Shown: positions 58,704-64,000 of the stretch, piece after piece | How the letters are laid out: each line of letters starts with the position of its first letter | How positions within the stretch are numbered: the stretch's first letter is position 1 | From: Yersinia hibernica | GTDB lineage: Bacteria > Pseudomonadota > Gammaproteobacteria > Enterobacterales > Enterobacteriaceae | Assembly: GCF_004124235.1 (NCBI RefSeq) | Contig: NZ_CP032487.1 | Location: 2,976,001-3,040,000, forward strand | DNA length: 64,000 nt | Direction: 5' to 3' | Translations under genes and position numbers: made by a program | The notes under the pieces: model-generated | What the model was told of the DNA's origin: nothing | The model's database searches: none | Seen by the model: the letters and a program-made list of their open reading frames with translations, nothing else

Positions 58704-59383
58704 TAGGCACGGCTCCCAAAGAATCGACGCCCAGCCGCTAATAGCAACTGGCGCATCACAATCGACAGCAACAGATACAGCAGTGTGGTGACCAGATAGA
58801 CCTCAAAACTGAGGAAGGTGCGCGACTGAATCAGGTTGGCGGCAAAGGTCAGTTCTTCAAACGATACCTGCGAAACCACCGCAGAACCGAGCATCACAAT
58901 AATGCACTGACTGACCAGCGCCGGATAAATCCGCTGCAATGACGGCGGCAAAATCACCCGGAAAAAAGTCTGACTGCGGCTCAGCCCTAGCACGCGACCG
59001 GCCTCCCACTGGCCTTTGGCACTGGCTTGGATCCCGGCACGGATAATCTCGGTACTGTAAGCGCCTAAATTTATGGTCATCGCCAACACTGCCGCCTGCC
59101 CAGCACTTAATTTCAACCCCAGCGCCGGTAAACCAAAAACGATGAAAAATAGCTGCACCACAAAAGGGGTATTACGTACAATTTCGACATAACCGCCCCA
59201 CATCCGCCGCAATATAACCCTATCAAGCCGATGATTATCACTACAGCGGATTGCCGCACCCACAACCCCCAATGCAATACCGCCGATTGTTGCCATCGCC
59301 GTTAGCTCCATGGTGATAAGCAGGCCCGAGAACAACTCGGGCAGATAGGGCCACAGAGCAGAAAAATTCAGCTGATAGGTCAT
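58703..59383 (-). CDS. ABC transporter permease, His/Glu/Gln/Arg/opine type (2)
   Basis: A 226-residue partner permease. The EAA-type loop reads AKGQWEAGRVLGLSRSQTFF, followed by VILPPSLQRIYPALVSQCII. The two permeases presumably form a heterodimer. The gene follows the binding-protein gene by 12 bases. Confidence 0.93.
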   Translation of the reverse strand: MTYQLNFSALWPYLPELFSGLLITMELTAMATIGGIALGVVGAAIRCSDNHRLDRVILRRMWGGYVEIVRNTPFVVQLFFIVFGLPALGLKLSAGQAAVLAMTINLGAYSTEIIRAGIQASAKGQWEAGRVLGLSRSQTFFRVILPPSLQRIYPALVSQCIIVMLGSAVVSQVSFEELTFAANLIQSRTFLSFEVYLVTTLLYLLLSIVMRQLLLAAGRRFFGSRA

Positions 59384-59395
59384 CGCCCGCTCCTG

Positions 59396-60187
59396 TTATG
59401 CACCAAGGTCGGCAGGTAACGGAGCTTTCAGCCATTTTTCGGACAAACCATTAAGAGTTTTATCTTGCAAAGCTTCCGCGATCAGTGCGTCCACCTTAGC
59501 CTTCAGTGCTGGCTCGCCCTGACGCAGGCCAATGTAACAAGGTGAATCTTTCAACATAAATTTCGCGACCGGCGCCTGTGATGGGTTCTGGCGCGCCAAG
59601 GCACTGACCACCAGATTTCCGGTGGCCAAATAATCCACCTGACCTGACAAATACGCCGATAGCGTGGTGTTGTTATCCTCATAACGTTTTATTTGGGCAT
59701 CTTTCGGCGCAATATCACTCAATACCATGTCTTCCACCGCGCCCCGCGTCACCCCGACAGTTTTACCCGCCAGTTGTTCCGGCTGTTTCAGCGCATCATC
59801 TTTGCCGCCAAAAACCCCAAGGAAAAACGGTGCATAAGCACGACTGAAAGCAATGGCTTTTTCCCGCTCAGGATTTTTACCCAAGCTGGAAATCACCAAA
59901 TCCACTTTGTCGGTTTGCAGATAGGGCACCCGGTTAGCACTGGTCACCGGCACCAGTTGCAACTTTAGTTTCATCTTATCAGCCAAATAATGGGCCATAT
60001 CGATGTCATACCCTTGTGGCTGAAGATCGGTTCCGACAGAACCAAATGGCGGAAAATCCTGTGGCACCGCGACGCGCAATACGCCACGTTGTTGAATTTG
60101 TTCTAATTGATCAGCTAATACTGCGGGAGTTTGAATCAATATCAGTGCCGCCCCCACTAACGCCAACATCCGCTTTTTCATGCTCAT
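59396..60187 (-). CDS. periplasmic solute-binding protein of the ABC importer
   Basis: The 263-residue protein begins with a cleavable signal peptide (MLALVGAALILIQTPAVLA|DQ) and has the family 3 binding fold: VLRVAVPQDFPPFGSVGTD, QGYDIDMAHYLADKMKL, VDLVISSLGKNPEREKAIAF and TVGVTRGAVEDMVLSDI. It is the first gene of the importer-pucG-allC operon, 55-60 bases after a predicted sigma-54 start site. The ligand is unknown, likely a ureide or related nitrogen source. Confidence 0.93.
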   Translation of the reverse strand: MSMKKRMLALVGAALILIQTPAVLADQLEQIQQRGVLRVAVPQDFPPFGSVGTDLQPQGYDIDMAHYLADKMKLKLQLVPVTSANRVPYLQTDKVDLVISSLGKNPEREKAIAFSRAYAPFFLGVFGGKDDALKQPEQLAGKTVGVTRGAVEDMVLSDIAPKDAQIKRYEDNNTTLSAYLSGQVDYLATGNLVVSALARQNPSQAPVAKFMLKDSPCYIGLRQGEPALKAKVDALIAEALQDKTLNGLSEKWLKAPLPADLGA

Positions 60188-60253
60188 AGCTTATCTCCGA
60201 CAATGCAGTAATGAAACAATGGATTCTTAAAACCAAAACACTGAAACCATCGT

Positions 60254-60269
60254 TGCAACAACTGTGCCA
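60254..60269 (-). promoter_or_regulatory. sigma-54 promoter of the importer-pucG-allC operon
   Basis: On the minus strand TGGCAC (60269-60264) and TTGCA (60258-60254) are separated by exactly five bases (AGTTG), matching the consensus TGGCAC-N5-TTGCA in full. The predicted start site is near 60243, giving a leader of about 55 bases. Confidence 0.88.
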
Positions 60270-60374
60270 ATAAGCCATTCGTCGGAAATCCCCATATTCA
60301 GAGGAATCAAGTGATATTCAGGCAGCCAATTGCTGAGATAAATTCACAGAAAAAGTGCAGGATGGACATTAAAA

Positions 60375-60391
60375 TGCACCACTAATGTGCA
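60375..60391 (-). promoter_or_regulatory. NtrC-like enhancer site
   Basis: TGCACCACTAATGTGCA is a 17-bp sequence with the TGCAC / GTGCA arms of NtrC sites. It is about 105 bases upstream of the -24 element, the usual enhancer distance. Confidence 0.75.
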
Positions 60392-60547
60392 TATGTATTA
60401 ACACGCTGGCATTCGCTATCAACACGTAGCGAGAATCGGTGAAGAATAAAACATTCGCACCAAGAATAGTTTGGGGTGAGCCTCCGGGCGCTTTTCTGCA
60501 ATGGAAAGACCCGCTACCGGCGCTCTTTGTAACTGGCAACACCGCTG

Positions 60548-61387
60548 CTAGCGCGGTTCCAATTCGCCAAAAGAATCATATAAATCAGTTATTTGATGAA
60601 TTCTCTGCCGCCCTTGCGCCAACATCCCATGTAACAGCGCATTGCTCAGTAAATTCGCCAGACTCATCGCGGAAGAGTAACTGTCAAAGGCAGACACACT
60701 ATCGAGTGGCGTGGTCAAGCACCAGCGCGCCAATGGCAACAATGACTGGGCTTGAGGTTCACAAATCAATAAGGTCGGTGCGCCTTGCACCTGCATTTGC
60801 AACAAAATTTCACGAATCACTGGGGGACGACGACGAAATGCCACCACAATCACCACATCGCGCGGTGTGATATCCACCAACTCCTCGGCTAATGTCTGCC
60901 CCGCTTGCGGGATTAATTGCACCGATGGGCGCACCTGCAACAACTGCTGACGCAGGTGCAGCGCCACCGGATAACTGTTGCGCAATCCCAGTAACAAGAT
61001 ACGTGATGCGCGCACCATCGCAGTGATAATTTCACTAAATTGCTGGCTGTCTAATTGATTCACCCACTGGGTCAGGTTCGCCATCTCTTGCTTATAATGC
61101 CGCGCCAGCAGAGTATTTCCTTGCACCGCATCGCGGTTATCTGTTAGCGGCATTCCACTTTGGCGCAAGGTTCGCACCCCTTCTCGCACCTCGCGATAAC
61201 TACTGTATCCCAGCCGTTTAAATAACCGGCTGACAGTCGCTTTAGATACCCCGCTCAACCGCGCCAACTCGGCACTGTTATAACTGATCAGATCATCAAA
61301 GTTCGCAAAAATAAAATCGGTAACACGCTGTTCTTGCGGGGTTAATTGTGCGTAATGTGCCCGCAAGCGCTCGTCAATCTGTCTCAT
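60548..61387 (-). CDS. RpiR-type (MurR/RpiR) regulator of ureide catabolism
   Basis: The 279-residue protein has an N-terminal RpiR HTH (SYNSAELARLSGVSKATVSR LFKRLGY region) and a C-terminal SIS-like ligand domain (ASRILLLGLRNSYPVALHLR, DVVIVVAFRRRPPVIREILL). It stands between the importer operon and the divergent hpxW gene. A perfect 6+6 palindrome lies 17 bases upstream of its start, so it likely regulates itself and hpxW. Ligand unknown; an RpiR regulator in a comparable place is known in Klebsiella hpx clusters. Confidence 0.85.
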   Translation of the reverse strand: MRQIDERLRAHYAQLTPQEQRVTDFIFANFDDLISYNSAELARLSGVSKATVSRLFKRLGYSSYREVREGVRTLRQSGMPLTDNRDAVQGNTLLARHYKQEMANLTQWVNQLDSQQFSEIITAMVRASRILLLGLRNSYPVALHLRQQLLQVRPSVQLIPQAGQTLAEELVDITPRDVVIVVAFRRRPPVIREILLQMQVQGAPTLLICEPQAQSLLPLARWCLTTPLDSVSAFDSYSSAMSLANLLSNALLHGMLAQGRQRIHQITDLYDSFGELEPR

Positions 61388-61403
61388 ACCTTTCTCCGGC
61401 CAA

Positions 61404-61419
61404 TGAAACTATCGTTTCA
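61404..61419. promoter_or_regulatory. palindromic operator between the RpiR gene and hpxW
   Basis: TGAAACTATCGTTTCA has perfect 6-bp arms around TATC. RpiR-family operators often contain TGAAA/TTTCA arms. It is 17 bases from the regulator start and about 155 bases from hpxW. Confidence 0.65.
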
Positions 61420-61574
61420 GCATAGGCATTTTTTGCGGAACATAACACACAAGCCCCACCCCGAATATGAGAATTTCATTCTTCGCATAAATCTCGTCAT
61501 TGTGGAACGCCTCTTGCTTAGCTACTGCAACCTCGGTTTTCTATTTCAATAAACGGGTGATAAGGACCGCAGAA

Positions 61575-63161
61575 ATGATCAACAGCAACATGGCACCGCA
61601 GGGAATGGCGGTAACCCCACATCATTTAGCCAGCGAAAGTGCGCTGGCCATATTACGTGAGGGCGGCAATGCAATTGAAGCGATGGTCGCAGCCGCGGCA
61701 ACTATCGCCGTGGTTTACCCGCATATGAATGGGTTGGGCGGCGATGGCTTCTGGCTGATTGTTCCCCCTGATGGCAACCCCATCACTATTGATGCCAGTG
61801 GGCCCGCAGGCCAGCTCGCCACTCTTGAGCGCTACCGCGATTATCAACACATTCCGCACCGTGGCCCACCAGCCGCATTGACCGTAGCTGGGACTGTCGG
61901 AGGGTGGGAGGAGGCGCTCAAGGTCGCGAGTGAACTGAGTCATAATGCCTTGCCCCTGCGCCGCTTACTGACAGATGCGATTCGCTATGCAACAAACGGG
62001 GCTCCGGTCACCCCCTCACAAGCTATAGCCACCCGGGCCAAAGCGCATGAATTGGCGAAATTTACTGATTTTGCCAATGTTTTTATGCCACAAGGCAACA
62101 TCCCCCATGCTGGCGAACACTTTGTTCAACCGCAACTGGGGCAAACCCTCAACGCCTTGGCGGAACAGGGGCTAGGTAGCTTTTATCGCGGCCCTCTGGC
62201 AGAAAAAATCATGGCTGACATTACCGCCATAGAAATGCCGATCACCGCGCAAGACCTGGCTGAATATCACCCCAAGCGCCGAACGCCATTGCGGTTACAG
62301 CATCAGCATGGCGAAATATTCAACCTAGCCCCACCAACTCAAGGGCTAGTATCACTGGCGATCCTCGGGCTGGCTGACCGCCACTCGGTCGCCCAAATGA
62401 ATGAAGGGCAAACCATCCATACTTTAGTGGAGGCGACCAAATTAGCCTTTGGTTTACGTGATCAAGTGATTACCGACCCACGGTGGATGGCGCATTGCCC
62501 ACAATCACTGCTGGAAAAAGAGCCGCTCGACCAACTGGCCGCCAATCTCAACAGTGAGCAGGCCGCCGATTGGGGGGGTGGCCGTGGGCCTGGCGATACC
62601 GTGTGGATGGGAGTTATTGACCGCAATGGGCTGGCGGTTTCCTTTATTCAGAGCATTTACCATGAATTTGGCAGCGGAATATTACTGCCCGCAACCGGCA
62701 TTGTTTGGCAAAACCGTGGCGCATCTTTCAGTCTTGCCCCCCATCATCTGTTAGCGTTAGCGCCGGGAAAACAGCCATTTCATACATTAAACCCTGCCGC
62801 CGCGCGCCTGAGGGATGGCCGAACACTGGTGTATGGCGCCATGGGCGGAGATGGCCAACCGCAAACCCAAGCTGCGGTGTTTATCCGCCATGTTGTGCAG
62901 GGATTGCCCTTACAGCAGGCTATCACCGCACCGCGCTGGTTGCTGGGCCGCACCTGGGGGCAAAGCTCCGACTCGCTGAAATTAGAAGCCCGTTTTGCGC
63001 TAGAAACCCTTAATGACCTGCGCCAGCGGGGGCATCAGATAGAATTGCTACCTGATTTCAGCGAGATAGTCGGCCATGCTGGGGCGATTGTTCGCCACCC
63101 GAACGGCATGCTGGAAGGGGCATTCGACCCACGCAGCAATGGCAGCGCCGCCGGTTATTGA
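61575..63161 (+). CDS. hpxW: oxamate amidohydrolase, gamma-glutamyltranspeptidase fold (HpxW)
   Basis: The ATG at 61575 (MINSNMAPQGMAVTPHHLAS), preceded by AAGGA, gives 528 residues; the frame is open 25 codons earlier. It has the GGT/Ntn fold with the self-processing Thr in GPGDTVWMGVIDRNGLAVSF, and the family blocks GGNAIEAMVAAAATIAVVYP and NGLGGDGFWLIV. Unlike GGT it has no obvious signal peptide. HpxW in Klebsiella hydrolyses oxamate to oxalate and ammonia, the last nitrogen-releasing step after oxalurate. It overlaps the hpxX region, starting hpxWXY. Confidence 0.88.
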   Translation: MINSNMAPQGMAVTPHHLASESALAILREGGNAIEAMVAAAATIAVVYPHMNGLGGDGFWLIVPPDGNPITIDASGPAGQLATLERYRDYQHIPHRGPPAALTVAGTVGGWEEALKVASELSHNALPLRRLLTDAIRYATNGAPVTPSQAIATRAKAHELAKFTDFANVFMPQGNIPHAGEHFVQPQLGQTLNALAEQGLGSFYRGPLAEKIMADITAIEMPITAQDLAEYHPKRRTPLRLQHQHGEIFNLAPPTQGLVSLAILGLADRHSVAQMNEGQTIHTLVEATKLAFGLRDQVITDPRWMAHCPQSLLEKEPLDQLAANLNSEQAADWGGGRGPGDTVWMGVIDRNGLAVSFIQSIYHEFGSGILLPATGIVWQNRGASFSLAPHHLLALAPGKQPFHTLNPAAARLRDGRTLVYGAMGGDGQPQTQAAVFIRHVVQGLPLQQAITAPRWLLGRTWGQSSDSLKLEARFALETLNDLRQRGHQIELLPDFSEIVGHAGAIVRHPNGMLEGAFDPRSNGSAAGY

Positions 63162-63199
63162 TGTCATCCATAATTTACTTATTCAGCACGGGAATTGTT

Positions 63200-63400
63200 A
63201 TGAAAGAAACATCAGAAAAAAATGGCATGGATTGGGCGGGTTACATTCAGCACATGGAAATTTTATTAGCATTAGAGCTGGACGACACACGCCGCGCCGC
63301 ATTACTGCTGCAATTTGAGCGTATCGCCGCCATGGCCGCCCCTTTGATGGCGGTGCCCCTAGATGAAAAACAAGAAATTGCTGGGGTATATCGGCTATGA
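63200..63400 (+). CDS. hpxX: small AtzG-like subunit (HpxX, DUF4089)
   Basis: The likely start is ATG 63200 (MKETSEKNGMDWAGYIQHME), giving 66 residues; the frame runs further up to 63158. It is a small helical protein ending AVPLDEKQEIAGVYRL, similar to DUF4089/AtzG proteins that bind an amidase-family partner. Its TGA overlaps the hpxY ATG (ATGA), the arrangement expected for such a two-subunit enzyme. Confidence 0.75.
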   Translation: MKETSEKNGMDWAGYIQHMEILLALELDDTRRAALLLQFERIAAMAAPLMAVPLDEKQEIAGVYRL

Positions 63401-64000
63401 AACAGATTGCAGCACTGACCATCACGCAGATTCAGCAAGCGCTGAATCAGGGGGAATTATCTGCACAAGAAATAGCATTACAAACGCTGGAGACCATCAA
63501 CGCGGCCAATCCGGCCATCAATGCTTATACCCACATCACCGCAGACCGAATGCTCAGCGAGGCTTACCGTCTGGATACCTTGCGCGCCAAAGGCCAAGCC
63601 CTACCAGCACTGGCGGCCATCCCTTACGCGGTGAAAAATCTGTTTGATGTCGCGGGAGAAATAACCCTAGCCGGTGCCAGCTTATTTTGTGAACAGCCCC
63701 CCGCCAGACAAGATGCGCCCGTCATTTCGCGCCTCTCTCAGCAGGGAGCCATGCTGTCCGGCATGTTAAATATGGATGCCTACGCCTACGGTTTTACCAC
63801 TGAAAATAGCCATTACGGCGCGACCCACAACCCGCAACAGTTGAGCCGAATTGCGGGCGGCTCTTCCGGCGGTTCGGCGGCGGCCGTCGCCGCAGGGCTG
63901 GTTAATTTCTCTCTTGGTAGTGACACCAACGGCTCTATTCGGGTTCCGGCCTCATTGTGCGGTATTTTCGGGCTGAAACCGACTTTCGGCCGATTATCAC
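63397..64000 (+). CDS. hpxY: amidase-signature protein HpxY, 3' end outside the window
   Basis: The frame starts at 63397 (MKQIAALTITQIQQALNQGE) and runs off the edge after about 201 codons. Amidase-signature residues are seen: Lys in AIPYAVKNLFDVAGE and the Ser-Ser region RIAGGSSGGSAAAVAAGL with the downstream SLGSDTNGSIRVPASLCGIF. AtzE/AtzF/GatA-like enzymes cleave small amides such as carboxybiuret or allophanate; with HpxX and HpxW it is presumably used on oxalurate or a related ureide. The exact substrate is inference. Confidence 0.85.
   Translation, partial: MKQIAALTITQIQQALNQGELSAQEIALQTLETINAANPAINAYTHITADRMLSEAYRLDTLRAKGQALPALAAIPYAVKNLFDVAGEITLAGASLFCEQPPARQDAPVISRLSQQGAMLSGMLNMDAYAYGFTTENSHYGATHNPQQLSRIAGGSSGGSAAAVAAGLVNFSLGSDTNGSIRVPASLCGIFGLKPTFGRLS

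Noticed and set aside
60439..60870. 143-codon plus-strand frame before the RpiR gene
   Set aside because: It overlaps the well-supported RpiR gene on the other strand, and the translation has no recognisable domain.
61404..61574. Second sigma-54 promoter in front of hpxW
   Set aside because: GGCATTTTTTGC near 61423 resembles the elements, but the spacing between GG and GC is two bases too short.
1..64000. CRISPR arrays, tRNA or rRNA genes
   Set aside because: No regularly spaced identical repeats and no recognisable tRNA or rRNA sequence were found by reading; a tRNAscan or Rfam search would be decisive.

Overview
The window looks like chromosomal DNA of an enteric bacterium of the genus Yersinia, most likely the Y. 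enterocolitica group or a close environmental relative. The gene order crl-frsA-gpt-pepD-dinB and dpaA/yafJ-gmhA-fadE is typical of Enterobacterales. A complete Na+-NQR operon, an HMW-like rscBAC adhesin locus, a full methionine-salvage set and an IS285-like insertion sequence together point to Yersinia. Species assignment is inference; no database search was run.

Layout. 1-2.3 kb: pseudouridine breakdown (psuG, cut by the window edge, and an HTH-fused psuK). 2.4-13.6 kb: conserved core, with proBA, crl, frsA, gpt, pepD, dinB (with a LexA box), an operon for a hydroxyaspartate/serine-threonine dehydratase with its own RidA-like protein and a PAS-HTH regulator, and ddlA. 13.8-16.5 kb: two inverted IS1-family copies, each with its own 8-bp target duplication; one splits a secreted glycerophosphodiesterase-like gene. 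16.5-23.7 kb: nqrABCDEF-apbE-nqrM, the sodium pump plus its flavin-loading and maturation factors. 24.3-29.2 kb: dpaA, yafJ, gmhA, fadE (with a FadR-like site). 29.2-39.6 kb: rscBAC, a two-partner secretion transporter, a 2212-residue repetitive adhesin and an HMW1C-type cytoplasmic N-glycosyltransferase. 40.2-44.7 kb: mtnK / mtnA / mtnBCD with MetJ-like boxes.

44.8-52.7 kb is a collapsed lambdoid prophage inserted between mtnB and the last methionine-salvage genes (ybdL/mtnE and the omega-amidase yafV). It keeps an integrase, a putative excisionase, several small right-arm genes and an O-antigen-type acyltransferase. The immunity/replication, lysis and head-tail modules are gone, leaving fused gene fragments (rusA::terS, terS::tail protein) and at least two in-frame nonsense mutations. 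An IS256-family element sits at a hairpin beside the acyltransferase.

54.7-64 kb is a purine-ring (ureide) catabolic cluster: allantoate amidohydrolase, ureidoglycine-glyoxylate aminotransferase, a polar-solute ABC importer, an RpiR-type regulator, and the HpxW (oxamate amidohydrolase), HpxX and HpxY (partial) genes. A near-perfect sigma-54 promoter and an upstream NtrC-like palindrome precede the importer-enzyme operon, so it is very likely induced by nitrogen limitation. No tRNA, rRNA or CRISPR array was recognised.
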